Assembly (NCBI GenBank): GCA_963851085.1
Contig: CAWKNX010000018.1
Span: forward strand, 248,001 to 312,000
Reading direction: 5' to 3'
DNA length: 64,000 nt
From: DATFVJ01 sp963851085
GTDB lineage: Bacteria; Actinomycetota; Actinomycetes; Streptosporangiales; Streptosporangiaceae
The position numbers and the translations under genes were made by a program. The notes under the pieces are model-generated. The model was not told where the DNA came from and ran no database searches. It saw only the letters and a list, made by a program, of their open reading frames with translations. Shown here in pieces: positions 17,917 through 26,737 of this stretch. Every line of letters begins with the position of its first letter. Position 1 is the stretch's first letter.

Positions 17917-18742
17917 ACGTGTGCCTCCCCCTGACAGTATCCGCTTACCAACCGGCCATGTGCCGTGCGTCACGCGCGTCGGATTGCTGCTGCGGGCGGG
18001 TCGCCTGCTCGCCTGGCCGGTAGGTCCGGCTGGTACGGGTCCTGGACTGACGCGGTGCATGGATGGCCATTGGACCGCGCCCTCAGCCGGCCGTTGGGCG
18101 TGTCCCGGATAATTCGCACCGCAGCGGTTGCTAACCGTCATCCGGCCAGCGGCGAGTGGCCGGGCGGGCGTGGGCCTGAGCGAGATGATTGCGGCGGTTC
18201 CGCCATGGGTAGACACGTAATGTGATAACGGCGTGCCGCACCGCGATCGGGCTGCGGCTCGCAGCTACCGGATTCCCGGCCTCGCGCGCGGTCCCGTCCT
18301 ATCACCATCCGAACGTGTGAGGCCGCGGAGGACGCGGCCCCGGCCCAGCGCTGGGGCCGCGTCGCTGTTTGCCGGGATCCCGGTCGCCACAGTTCCGAGG
18401 CACAATTCCGCGGCACAGTTCCAGCGGCTGATCCGGAGCACTGTCCAGGCGGGCGAGCCGGGTCGCCCGCCGCGTCCGGCAAAGCGGCCGGGTGCAGTCG
18501 GCAGAACCCGATCATCGCCGTGCGGAGCGGCCGCGTGCGGCCAATGGAACCCGATCATCGCCGTGCGGAGCATGGGAGGCCCTCCAGCCGCTGGAACCGG
18601 CGAGCGGCTCACCGCGCAAGCGTGATCTGGGTCAGCTCCGATCGGTGCTGGGCGAAGCCCGCTCGTACCGCACGGCCGCTGGACCGATAGCCTGAACTCG
18701 CGCTCGCCGCGCAGTTGTGTCGGAACCGATTCACGCGAGGTC
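17917..18742. other. 826 bp intergenic region with a 25 bp direct repeat
   Basis: I see no convincing gene here. It should hold the TetR promoter on the minus strand and the cold-shock-domain gene promoter on the plus strand. A 25 bp direct repeat beginning GAACCCGATCATCGCCG occurs at 18504-18528 and 18547-18571 (period 43). A looser GCACAGTTCC / GCACAATTCC repeat lies near 18389-18422. Confidence 0.6.
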
Positions 18743-19186
18743 ATGCCCGTGCCCACTGGCAAGGTCAAGTGGTACGACGCCGACAAGGGGTTCGGCTTCC
18801 TCACCCGCGACGACGGAGGCGAGGTCTTCGTGCACTCCTCCGCGCTCCCGGCCGATTCCGCCGCTTTGCGGGCGGGCCAGCGCGTGGAGTTCGGCATCGT
18901 GGAGGGCCGAAAGGGGGCGCAGGCGCTTCAGGTGCGGCTGCTTGAACCGCCGCCTTCCGTGACCAAGGTAAGCAAGAAGAAGCCCGACGAGATGATCATG
19001 ATCGTCGAGGACCTGATCAAGCTCCTCGACGCCGTCTCGAATACCTTCCGGCGGGGAAAGCATCCGGACAACCGCGACGCCGCGAAGATCGCGGCGGTGC
19101 TGCGTGCGGTGGCTGACGATCTGGAGCCGCAGGATGCCGCGCCGGGTCCGCCACCACGGCACCGGCAGCCCGGTGCCCGGCGGTGA
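18743..19186 (+). CDS. Cold-shock-domain protein with C-terminal extension
   Basis: This 147-residue protein starts with a cold-shock domain (TGKVKWYDADKGFGFLTRDD, then VFVHSSAL; residues 4-68). It continues in an 80-residue extension containing KKKPDEMIMIVEDLIKLLDAVSNTFRRGKHPD, a helical stretch seen in a longer class of actinobacterial Csp proteins. It should bind RNA or single-stranded DNA; the extension could mediate protein contacts. The ATG at 18743 follows GCGAGG by 2 bases. It differs from the 66-residue Csp at 9413. Confidence 0.9.
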   Translation: MPVPTGKVKWYDADKGFGFLTRDDGGEVFVHSSALPADSAALRAGQRVEFGIVEGRKGAQALQVRLLEPPPSVTKVSKKKPDEMIMIVEDLIKLLDAVSNTFRRGKHPDNRDAAKIAAVLRAVADDLEPQDAAPGPPPRHRQPGARR

Positions 19187-19319
19187 GCGCCAGGCAGCTT
19201 ACCTGCCGCCAGCCGCCTGACGCGGCCCCTGGCGTGGCGCCTGGCGCGCCGCAGCATCGTCCGGCCACACCTGTAGCGTCGGCGCGGCCCATGATGCGGC
19301 CACGGCGCGGCGTGCCGCG

Positions 19320-20765
19320 TTAGGGCGGCGCGGGTGGGTCGGCAGCGGCCTTGGCGAGCTGGGCGCCGAGTGGCTCGCTTGTCCGCATTCTGCGGCGTCG
19401 GCTCGTGATCAGCACAAACAGTGCCACCCCGAGAGCCACCGCGGCCACGGACAGGCCGACGGCCCCGTTTGCCGCTACCGACAGCACGACGCCGAGCAGG
19501 CCGCCGGCGACCCACGCAAGCTGATGGAGGGTCTCCGAGACGGCGAACGTGGATGAGCGGATCTCCTCACCGATCTCCCGCTGCACGATCGAGTCGAGCG
19601 AAAGCTTGGCCAGTGCCTGGCAGAATGCCGCGACGAGCGCCACGGCCAGGGCCGCGAGCAAGCCGAAGAACCAGGCGCACACTGCCGTGGCGAGCGTTGC
19701 CGCGGCGATTGTGCCAAACATGATGAGGTGCGGCTTGCGCGTTCGCAGGCTGGATCCCGCGGCGGTGCCCGCCAGGCCGCCCGCCGTGGCGGCGATCACG
19801 AGAGCGCCGAGTGCCACGTTCTGGCTGACCCCGTGGAAGTGGTCCGAGCGCAGCAGGAAGGCGAGGAACATCACCATGAACCCGGAAAAGGCGCGTACGG
19901 CGGCGTTGGCGCGCATGGCCTCGCCCACGACGGGCCCGACGCGACCGAGCGTTCGCGTCCTCTTGCTTTCAGCGGGCGGACCGGTTGCCGCGGTCGCCTG
20001 TACGTCGGCTGGCGCGTCCGCCGCGGCGCTTGCCGTGTCGACGTGATCGGGCAGCCTGAGGCTCAGGGCCGCGCCGACCAGGAAGATCAGCGTCCCGAAC
20101 CGCAGCACCCAGCCCGCGTGAATCAGGACGGATACCCCGACGGCGACAGGTGCGGCGATCGCCGCGGCGATCAGCGATCCGAGCCCGCACCGCGCGTTGG
20201 CGGTGACCAGGGTGATCTCGGCGGGGAGCAGCCGCGGCGTGACGGCACTGCGGGTGATCCCGTATGCCTTGGACAACACGAGTACGCCGAAAGCGGCTGG
20301 CAGCAGGGTGAGCGGGTCCTTGTGCGTGACCGCCCCGGCCATTCCCCAGCACAGCAGCCCCCGGCCGAGCATGGTCCCGGCCAGTATGTACCTGCGGCCC
20401 GTTCGCATGCGGTCGAGCGCCGGGCCGATGAGTGGCGCGAGGATCGCGAATGGCGCCATCGTCACGAGCAGGTAGAGCGTGACCTGGCCGCGTGCCGCGT
20501 CAAGCGATGCGTGGAAGAACAGCGTCCCGGCGAGAGCGACGGCGATGAAGGCGTCCCCGGCGCTGCTCACCGCGGTCAGTTCGATGAGTTCGGAGAGGCC
20601 GGTGCGTCCCGCGCCCGATGCGCGCGTGCCTCGGTGGATCAGCCGCCCCGTCCAACGGGCCGCCGAGCTACCGGTCCTCGCCGCGGGACGGGTGGCTGAC
20701 CCGGCCGCGGCGGCGGTCCGCTGGGTCGTGTCCCGGACTTTGCGCCAGGCGGCGCCTGCTCCCAT
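19320..20765 (-). CDS. MFS transporter
   Basis: A 481-residue polytopic membrane protein with a basic N-terminal stretch, then about 12 hydrophobic helices from residue 75 on. APLIGPALDRMRTGRR is the MFS loop 2-3 signature. A charged cytoplasmic loop (about 255-290) splits the two halves. Substrate is unknown; it resembles drug or siderophore exporters of the EntS type. The ATG at 20765 (MGAGAAWRK) is chosen over upstream sites because the earlier residues look like leader. It is divergent from the DUF3027 gene. Confidence 0.85.
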   Translation of the reverse strand: MGAGAAWRKVRDTTQRTAAAAGSATRPAARTGSSAARWTGRLIHRGTRASGAGRTGLSELIELTAVSSAGDAFIAVALAGTLFFHASLDAARGQVTLYLLVTMAPFAILAPLIGPALDRMRTGRRYILAGTMLGRGLLCWGMAGAVTHKDPLTLLPAAFGVLVLSKAYGITRSAVTPRLLPAEITLVTANARCGLGSLIAAAIAAPVAVGVSVLIHAGWVLRFGTLIFLVGAALSLRLPDHVDTASAAADAPADVQATAATGPPAESKRTRTLGRVGPVVGEAMRANAAVRAFSGFMVMFLAFLLRSDHFHGVSQNVALGALVIAATAGGLAGTAAGSSLRTRKPHLIMFGTIAAATLATAVCAWFFGLLAALAVALVAAFCQALAKLSLDSIVQREIGEEIRSSTFAVSETLHQLAWVAGGLLGVVLSVAANGAVGLSVAAVALGVALFVLITSRRRRMRTSEPLGAQLAKAAADPPAPP

Positions 20766-20857
20766 GAACCCAGTATTCTGCGCATCGGGCAGCGGAACGA
20801 CCCTGCCGGGCCGCCTGATGCTGAAGGCGCGGCGATGATGGGGGAGAATTACTAGGT

Positions 20858-21712
20858 GTGAGCACTGTACGGACGCGGACACGGACCCCGGCGCTCGATG
20901 AAATCTGCGCGCAGGCCGTCGGCGCAGCACGCGCCGCTGCCGAAGATATCGCCGGGCCAGGTCAGGTCGGCGCCCATGTCGGCATGGGGGCGGAAGGCGA
21001 CCGTCTCGTCACACATCTGTTCGAGTGCCTCGATCCGGCGTACGTGGGCTGGCGGTGGGCGGTGACAGTCGCCCGCGCGGCACGCGCCAAGGCGGTGACG
21101 GTGAGCGAGACCTCACTGCTGCCCGGCCCCGACGCCTTGCTTGCCCCAGAATGGGTGCCATGGCGTGACCGCCTGCAGCCAGGCGATCTCGGTGTGGGAG
21201 ATCTGCTCCCCGCATCTCATGACGACGAACGGCTCGTGCCGGTGGCCCTGCTCGGTGGCGATGACGTGCCCGCCTGGAGCGGCGGCGACGATGTGCCCGA
21301 GTGGACCGGCGGCGACGCTGGTCTCGCGGTAGGGGTCCCGATCGACGGCCGCAAGCGCGTGCTGTCCTCGATTGGGCGCGACGAGACGGCCGACCGCTGG
21401 TATTCGACCGATCATGGCCCCCGCACACCACTGGCGCGTGCGGCGCCCGCAAAATGTGCGACCTGCGGGTTCTTCGTGCCGCTGAGCGCGCCCCTCGGTC
21501 AGCTCTTCGGTGCGTGCGCGAATGCCTACGCCCCCGACGACGGCCGAGTTGTCTCTGTCGATCACGGCTGCGGCGCGCATTCCGAGGTCGTCCTTCCTGC
21601 GGACCATGACCTGTCCGCACCACCGATCATTGATGAGCTCGGCTACGACCTGGTCGACCTGCCTGGCGTGTCCATGCAAGAGACCGCCTTCGAGCCTTTC
21701 GACCGGGGCTGA
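20858..21712 (+). CDS. DUF3027 family protein
   Basis: A 284-residue protein of the actinobacterial DUF3027 family. Blocks seen include AAEDIAGPGQVGAHVG, VGWRWAVTVARAARAK, ALLAPEWVPWRDRLQPGDLG, and near the end CATCGFFVPLSAPLGQLFGACANAYAPDDG with VDHGCGAHSE. The Cys residues (CxxC, C, C) could bind zinc. The function is unknown. A short internal duplication (GGDDVPAWSGGDDVPEW) sits near residue 135. The GTG at 20858 follows GGGGAG by 11 bases. It is convergent with the DUF2530 gene. Confidence 0.88.
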   Translation: MSTVRTRTRTPALDEICAQAVGAARAAAEDIAGPGQVGAHVGMGAEGDRLVTHLFECLDPAYVGWRWAVTVARAARAKAVTVSETSLLPGPDALLAPEWVPWRDRLQPGDLGVGDLLPASHDDERLVPVALLGGDDVPAWSGGDDVPEWTGGDAGLAVGVPIDGRKRVLSSIGRDETADRWYSTDHGPRTPLARAAPAKCATCGFFVPLSAPLGQLFGACANAYAPDDGRVVSVDHGCGAHSEVVLPADHDLSAPPIIDELGYDLVDLPGVSMQETAFEPFDRG

Positions 21713-21721
21713 CATGTCTGC

Positions 21722-22190
21722 CTAGGGCTGGACGTCCGCCTGTGGCTGAACGTCCGCGTCCGGTTGGGGCTGGCTGTCTGCCTGTGGCTGGACGTCCGCG
21801 TCCGGTTGGGGCTGGCTGTCTGCCCGGGGCTGGACGTCCGCCCTCAGCCCGGCCCCCGCCTGCGGCTGAACCTCCGGCCGTGGCTGGATCGGCGCCTGCG
21901 TTTGGGCGTCAGCCGCTGAGCGGGTATCCCCCTCGGACCGGGCCTCCCCCCGCCGCCGCGCCGCGCGGGCGCGCTGCCGCTTGAGGCGTGGGACGTACCA
22001 CAAACCAAACAAGCCCATGGCGAATCCTGCGGCGCACACCCAGATCCACCAGCGTTCGCCGGCGGGCAGCCCGGCCGCGCAGAAAGAGAAGCGTGATCAG
22101 CCCGACCGCCCACGCGGCAGTGATCATCGCCGTCACCAACTGCTCGTTGGTCTCCATGGGCGGGGGGGCCGGCCGGTACTGGCGCCTCAT
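21722..22190 (-). pseudogene. DUF2530-like membrane protein, frameshifted
   Basis: Two frames together make one small membrane protein. The first holds PPMETNEQLVTAMITAAWAV and a helix ending LLFLRGR. The second holds GERWWIWVCAAGFAMG, GLWYVPRLKRQ and a hydrophilic tail. Together they match the two-helix DUF2530 family. The break is at the CCC run 22070-22072; removing one C gives LRGRLPAGERWWIW and one frame of about 155 residues. The C-terminal 70 residues are a Gln/Pro/Asp repeat. As read, neither half makes the normal protein. Function of the family is unknown. Confidence 0.72.
21741..21824. repeat. 42 bp direct repeat in the DUF2530 tail
   Basis: Two nearly identical 42 bp copies (21741-21782 and 21783-21824, one mismatch) encode a QPQ/PDADV repeat, with partial copies on either side. 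Confidence 0.88.
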
Positions 22191-22446
22191 GCCGCAAGCT
22201 TAACTTGATCATTAAGCCGGCTCACCACTCGCCGCCCCGCGGTGACACGCCTGGCACACGGCGGCACGCGTCAGTGTGGCCGAACCAGCATTGGCCTCAT
22301 GCGCCGCGACGTTGTGACGAAACTCATGGTGTACTTAAGGCGCGCCCGGCCGGGCGCGAAAGCCCTCCGCAGGTGCACGAGGGCTGCCCACGGCGGATCT
22401 TGTCCGCGTTGCTGACGGTTTGCGGAATGTGCGGCACCCCGTATAT
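22191..22446. other. Intergenic region with two hairpins
   Basis: No gene is visible. A perfect 18 bp palindrome CGCGCCCGGCCGGGCGCG (22341-22358) and a hairpin with arms AGCCCTC/GAGGGCT (22361-22385) lie between the divergent DUF2530 and MarR genes; they may be leader structures or a terminator. Confidence 0.5.
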
Positions 22447-22476
22447 CGTTAGCAAGAGTAATGACACAGGCTAACG
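22447..22476. promoter_or_regulatory. Candidate MarR operator
   Basis: The inverted repeat CGTTAGC ... GCTAACG with a 16-base spacer ends 3 bp before the marR start, where binding would block transcription or initiation. Autoregulation of this type is usual for MarR; binding here is inferred. Confidence 0.5.
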
Positions 22477-22479
22477 AAC

Positions 22480-22926
22480 ATGACCTCGCAGACCACGACC
22501 GGCGCTGGTTTGGCCAACGGCCTCCGCATCTCGGTCAGCAGGCTGGCACGTCGGTTGCGGGTGGAGCGCGCAGGCGGCTTGGCGGAGAGCGGCTTGTCCG
22601 ACACGCAGGTGGCCGCGCTCGCCGTCCTCGACCGCAAGACCGCGATGACCCCGGGCGAGCTGGCCGAGCACGAGAAGGTGCAGCCGCCCTCGATGACCCG
22701 TGTGATCACGGCACTCGAGGAAAGAGGGCTCGTGCGGCGAGCCCCGCACCCCACCGACGGACGGCAGGTGGTGCTGACGGCCACGGACGAGGGCAAGGCC
22801 CTGGTGAACCACTTCCGCCAGCGCAGGGACGCGTGGCTGGCGATGCGGCTGCGGGAGCTGACGCCACAGGAGCGCGCGATTCTGCGGGCCGCCGCGCCGA
22901 TTCTGGAGAAGCTAAGCCAGGCCTGA
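22480..22926 (+). CDS. MarR-family transcriptional regulator
   Basis: A 148-residue winged-helix repressor. The DNA-binding part is LSDTQVAALAVLDRK ... MTPGELAEHEKVQPPSMTRVITALEERGLV (residues 40-90), followed by the wing HPTDGRQVVLT and a C-terminal dimer helix. It should regulate itself and the MFS exporter gene that overlaps its 3' end. The inducer is unknown. Start ATG at 22480. Confidence 0.93.
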   Translation: MTSQTTTGAGLANGLRISVSRLARRLRVERAGGLAESGLSDTQVAALAVLDRKTAMTPGELAEHEKVQPPSMTRVITALEERGLVRRAPHPTDGRQVVLTATDEGKALVNHFRQRRDAWLAMRLRELTPQERAILRAAAPILEKLSQA

Positions 22927-24206
22927 TAGAGCGCCGCGGCGCCGGGCTGAAAGGCCTCACGCGGACCTTCAGCTCCCTGCAGACCCGGAACTACCGGCTG
23001 TACGCGGCCGGCCAGGTCGTGTCGAACACCGGCACCTGGATGCAGCGGGTCGCGCAGGACTGGCTGGTCCTCGAACTGACCCATGGCAGCGGTACCGCAC
23101 TCGGCATCGCGACCGGGCTCCAGTTCCTGCCCTTGCTGCTTTTCAGCCTGTGGGGCGGGGCGATCGCCGACAGGTATTCCAAGCGGCACATCCTCATGGT
23201 CACCCAGGCGGTCATGGGCGGCCTGGCACTCATCCTGGGCGTACTCGCGCTGACCGGTATCGTGCAGATCTGGCAGGTGTACGCGCTCGCGTTCGCGCTC
23301 GGACTCGTGAGTGTCGTGGACAACCCGACGCGGCAGACGTTCGCGGTCGAGATGGTCGGGCGCGCTGACATGCCGAACGCGATCGCCCTCAACAGCGCGA
23401 CCTTCAACCTCGCCCGTATCCTGGGCCCGGCCGTCGCCGGGCTGGTCATCAGCCTGGTTGGCACGCCGATCGCGTTCATCGTGAACGCGGCCTCCTACGG
23501 TGCGGTGCTGGCTGGCCTCAAGCTGATGCGCCCCTCCGAGCTGCATCCGGTGGAGCCCACGCCGAGAGCGAAAGGCCAGGTGCGCGAGGCCCTCGCGTAC
23601 GTGAAGGCGCGCCCCAGCCTGTGGATGCCGATGCTGCTGATCTTCTTTGTGGCCACTTTCGGGATGAATTTCCAGGTGACGACCGCGCTGATGTCGCGCC
23701 AGGTATTTCACACCGGGGCGGGTGCGTTCGGGGTGGCCTCGGCGGTGTTCGCCGCGGGTGCGCTCGCGGGCGCGCTGCTGGCCGCCCGCAGGCGGCGTCC
23801 CGGCGCCGGGCTGCTGGTGGTGACCGCGGTGGCCTTCGGAGTGCTCGAGATGCTCACGGCGCTGATGCCGGGTTATTGGTCGTTCCTCGTGCTGCTCGTG
23901 CCCACCGGCCTCGCGCTGCTGACCTTCAGCACGGCGGCGAACTCCGCGACCCAGCTTGGCACCGCGCCCGAGATGCGCGGCCGGGTAATGGGGCTGTACC
24001 TGCTCGTATTCCTCGGCGGAACGCCCCTCGGCGCGCCGCTGGTCGGCTGGGTGGCCGAGCAGTTTGGCCCGCGGATGAGCCTGTTCGCGGGCGGCGCGAT
24101 CTCCGCGGTCGCCGCGCTTGTGGTCGCGGCCATGCTCAGCCGCAGCCACCAGGTGCGGGTCCGCGATTACCTCCGGCCGAAGGCGCTGGCCAGGCTGGTG
24201 GCATAG
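22923..24206 (+). CDS. MFS exporter coupled to marR
   Basis: A transporter of about 427 residues with the DHA3-like pattern LQTRNYRLYAAGQVVSNTGTWMQRVAQDWLVL, then GGAIADRYSKRHILM (MFS loop 2-3 signature) and DNPTRQTFAVEMV. There are about 12 helices. It likely pumps a toxic compound sensed by the overlapping MarR. The start is unclear: no ATG, GTG or TTG lies between the marR stop and the conserved NYRLY block. A CTG at 22923 that overlaps the marR stop (CTGA) is the best position, with CTG 22950 as an alternative; an indel here is also possible. The frame upstream of it is shadow. Confidence 0.85.
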   Translation: MIERRGAGLKGLTRTFSSLQTRNYRLYAAGQVVSNTGTWMQRVAQDWLVLELTHGSGTALGIATGLQFLPLLLFSLWGGAIADRYSKRHILMVTQAVMGGLALILGVLALTGIVQIWQVYALAFALGLVSVVDNPTRQTFAVEMVGRADMPNAIALNSATFNLARILGPAVAGLVISLVGTPIAFIVNAASYGAVLAGLKLMRPSELHPVEPTPRAKGQVREALAYVKARPSLWMPMLLIFFVATFGMNFQVTTALMSRQVFHTGAGAFGVASAVFAAGALAGALLAARRRRPGAGLLVVTAVAFGVLEMLTALMPGYWSFLVLLVPTGLALLTFSTAANSATQLGTAPEMRGRVMGLYLLVFLGGTPLGAPLVGWVAEQFGPRMSLFAGGAISAVAALVVAAMLSRSHQVRVRDYLRPKALARLVA

Positions 24207-24355
24207 CGGCGGGCCAGGGTCGGCCGGTGGCGCGGTGATCTGCCAGGTAACCGACGCAGACCGGCCCGCTGCGGCACCGCTGCGCGCCCTGCCCGGCGAG
24301 GCGAGGCCAGCGACATAACGGCTGCGTTTAGTGGCGCTCTGCTTCGCTCGGCAGC

Positions 24356-25000
24356 TCAATGCCGATCGTCGTTGTCGACACGCGGAATCGATGGCGGCGC
24401 CGCGCCGTCGCCTGCGGTGGAAACCGTGTCGTCGGTGTCACCGTGCTTGCGGCCCAGCGGCCAGCTCGCGAGCTCCTCGTAGGTCGGCCGGGGGCCGGGG
24501 TAGCTGCGGATCAGCTGAATCCTGTCGGCTATCCAGGGTGTCCCCGCGAAGCCAGCAAGCGCTGCCACGAGTGGACGCACGTCCGCTGGCGCGCGGCACC
24601 TGGCCAGCGTCAGATGGGGCAGGAATGGCCTGCCCTCATCCGGTGGCGGCGCTCCGGCCCGGCGGGCGCCTGCGGACACTGACGCGGCAAGGGCTGCCAT
24701 GGCCCGGTGGTCGCCTCGCAGCCCGGTCCACAGCACGCGCGCTCTCGCGCCGCTGGGGAACGCACCCGCGCCGCCGAAGGCCAGGCCGAGAACGACGTGA
24801 CGCCGGGCGGCGCGCTCCAGCCGCGGCATCAGGCGCGCGGCGGCGGCGTCGTTCACCTGGCCGAGGAACGCGAGGGTGACATGCCAGGCCGCATGGCTGG
24901 TCCACCGCAGATCGGGCCGCCCGGGACGGAGGGGTGCCGCCGCGGCCTCGATTTCATCGAGCGCGGCGGCCGGCGGCACGATGGCGACGAACAGCCTCAT
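24356..25000 (-). CDS. thpR: RNA 2',3'-cyclic phosphodiesterase (2'-5' RNA ligase family)
   Basis: A 214-residue 2H phosphoesterase with the two catalytic HxT motifs, WHVTLAFLG and PHLTLARC, each contributing His and Thr. The family opens 2',3'-cyclic phosphates on RNA ends. It starts MRLFVAIVPP at 25000, the normal family start; the frame is open to 25039. A 25-residue tail after ASWPLGRKHGD is unrelated to the fold. It is followed upstream by the DinB gene in the same direction, 47 bp away, so the two may form an operon. Confidence 0.92.
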   Translation of the reverse strand: MRLFVAIVPPAAALDEIEAAAAPLRPGRPDLRWTSHAAWHVTLAFLGQVNDAAAARLMPRLERAARRHVVLGLAFGGAGAFPSGARARVLWTGLRGDHRAMAALAASVSAGARRAGAPPPDEGRPFLPHLTLARCRAPADVRPLVAALAGFAGTPWIADRIQLIRSYPGPRPTYEELASWPLGRKHGDTDDTVSTAGDGAAPPSIPRVDNDDRH

Positions 25001-25047
25001 GCCGCCCTCCCCGGCAGCGCTATGCCTGGCTGAGCTCAATCCGCCGC

Positions 25048-25551
25048 TCAGTCTCCCGTCTCGCCGTCGATGCGCTCACGTAGCAGGTCGGCATGCCCGT
25101 TGTGGCGGGCGTATTCCTCGATCATGTGGACCAGGATCCAGCGCAGCGAGTATTGCCTGTGCTTTCCCGCGAACGTCACCTCGAGCGATGGCGCGGCCGC
25201 CTCCGCCTTCCTTGCGGCTTCGCATTCCGCGCGCCACGTGGCGAACGCCTCTTCCACGTCGGCGGTCTGCGCGCCGTTGATGTCCGCGTCCCTGTCCTGT
25301 TCGGTCTGGTAAAGATCAGGCAGGTCCTCGCCCGCCAGCCCCTGGCGGAACCAGCCACGCTCGACTTCGGCCATGTGCCTGACCAGGCCGAGCAGGGACA
25401 GCGTGGAAGGCGGTACGGATCGCTCCCGCAGTTGCCCGTCGGTCAGCCCTTCGCATTTCCAGGCAAGTGTGGCTCGATGAAAGTCGAGCCACGCGTTCAG
25501 CATCGCCCGCTCGCCCGCTTGCAGGGGTGGGTCGATTCGCTCAGCTTTCAT
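25048..25551 (-). CDS. DinB/DUF664 family protein
   Basis: A 167-residue four-helix-bundle protein of the DinB superfamily, DUF664 branch. LLGLVRHMAEVERGWF and ILVHMIEEYARHNGHADLLRE supply the three His that bind a metal in this fold. Actinobacterial relatives include mycothiol-dependent transferases, so a thiol-transfer or detoxification role is possible but not shown. The ATG at 25551 is the only good start. Confidence 0.9.
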   Translation of the reverse strand: MKAERIDPPLQAGERAMLNAWLDFHRATLAWKCEGLTDGQLRERSVPPSTLSLLGLVRHMAEVERGWFRQGLAGEDLPDLYQTEQDRDADINGAQTADVEEAFATWRAECEAARKAEAAAPSLEVTFAGKHRQYSLRWILVHMIEEYARHNGHADLLRERIDGETGD

Positions 25552-25678
25552 GTCCCGATTCTTCAGTACGGTCCGCAGGACGGTCCACCGGGGGAGGAAG
25601 GACGCGGAGCGGGACCGCCCTGGCCGGGCTCACGGCGCCGGATTCCCCGGCGTGGTGGCTGCGTAGGCTGGGCTCGTG

Positions 25679-25768
25679 ATGGGTCCCAGGGCCGGCTCTG
25701 CATGGCTTCTGCCCGCGGTGCTCGCGATTCTCGTGGCCGCCGTCGTCGTGGGCGCGATCCTGCGCTGA
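25679..25768 (+). CDS. Possible 29-residue single-helix membrane peptide
   Basis: ATG at 25679 (preceded directly by an in-frame GTG) opens a 29-residue peptide: a short polar start MGPRAGSAW, then a 20-residue helix ending VVVGAILR. There is no strong ribosome-binding site. It sits alone in a gap, next to a MITE-like element. It may be real or chance; I know no family. Confidence 0.3.
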   Translation: MGPRAGSAWLLPAVLAILVAAVVVGAILR

Positions 25769-25771
25769 CCC

Positions 25772-25949
25772 AGTGGCCGGTAAGGGGAGTCTTCTTTGGC
25801 TCTGCCGTCCACGACAACGCCCAGGCAGCCACCTCGCGGCGTTGTCGTCGGAGCGCGTAGGAACCACTGCGCGCTCCTCGAAGACAAGCAGAGCCTGGCG
25901 ATGCACCCACCTGGACCCCGTTCGCTCAAAGGCCCCCTTACCGACCACT
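25772..25949. mobile_element. MITE-like element with 17 bp terminal inverted repeats
   Basis: AGTGGCCGGTAAGGGGA (25772-25788) matches the complement of 25933-25949 at 15 of 17 positions. The 178 bp between contain no transposase but do hold an 11 bp hairpin (ACGACAACGCC / GGCGTTGTCGT, 25811-25848). The shape suits a non-autonomous insertion element or an IS remnant. No clear target duplication is seen. Confidence 0.5.
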
Positions 25950-26032
25950 AGTGGCCTGGGCGGCGAATGAGCGGCCCGCGTATCGCGGGCGGCCGACAGC
26001 GTGCTGGTGGCAGCCGGGAGCACAATGGGGGC

Positions 26033-26737
26033 ATGGCGGATGCTCCAGTGGGACGGCGCATCGTGCTCGGCATGATCGGGCTTGGCGCCTTGGGCGTGGC
26101 ATTCGGCGCGCACGCGGCGAATGCGATCGCCCAGCTGATGGCCCCGATCGAGGAGCGCGACCCCACGGGCCTTACCGGCCTGATCCCTGCCGCCGGAGGG
26201 TTCCGCTACTACTCGATCAGCGGTGGCGAACCGCTGCGCACCCGGCAGGACTACCGGCTCACCGTCAACGGCCTGGTAGACAGGCCGCGAACCTATACGT
26301 ACGCGGACCTGGTCTCGATGCCGCACACTCGGCTGGTGCGCGACTTCCAGTGCGTCACCGGCTGGCGGGTGCCGTCGGTGCCATGGTCCGGGGTGAGGCT
26401 CGCCGACCTGCTCGATGCGGCGGGCGTCGCGCCGGCCGCCCGCGCGCTCACCTTCACCTCGTTCGACGGTGCTGACACGGAGTCCCTGACCCTCGATCAG
26501 GCGCGCAGGCCCGATGTCATTGTCGCGCTCGGGATGTACGACCAACCGCTCACCCGCTCGCATGGCGGCCCAGCGCGCCTGTATGTGGCACCGATGTACG
26601 GTTACAAATCGCTCAAGTGGCTGAGCGGCATCACCGTCACCGACCAGGTGGAGCCAGGATTCTGGGAGCACAACGGATACGACGTGGACGCCTGGGTGGG
26701 CAAGTCGAACGGCCGGGGCGATGATCCCACCTCGTGA
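26033..26737 (+). CDS. Molybdopterin-dependent oxidoreductase (sulfite oxidase/YedY fold)
   Basis: A 234-residue oxidoreductase with the SUOX molybdopterin fold. An N-terminal RR followed by LGMIGLGALGVAFG suggests a Tat-type or uncleaved membrane anchor. YSISGGEP, DFQCVTGWRVPSVPWSGVRL (the Cys is the probable Mo ligand), YDQPLTRSHGGPARLYVAP and YGYKSLKWL are the conserved blocks. It overlaps the next gene, a cytochrome b subunit, so the two likely form a membrane complex passing electrons to or from the quinone pool. The substrate is unknown; protein methionine sulfoxide repair (MsrP) is one option. Start ATG at 26033. Confidence 0.9.
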   Translation: MADAPVGRRIVLGMIGLGALGVAFGAHAANAIAQLMAPIEERDPTGLTGLIPAAGGFRYYSISGGEPLRTRQDYRLTVNGLVDRPRTYTYADLVSMPHTRLVRDFQCVTGWRVPSVPWSGVRLADLLDAAGVAPAARALTFTSFDGADTESLTLDQARRPDVIVALGMYDQPLTRSHGGPARLYVAPMYGYKSLKWLSGITVTDQVEPGFWEHNGYDVDAWVGKSNGRGDDPTS

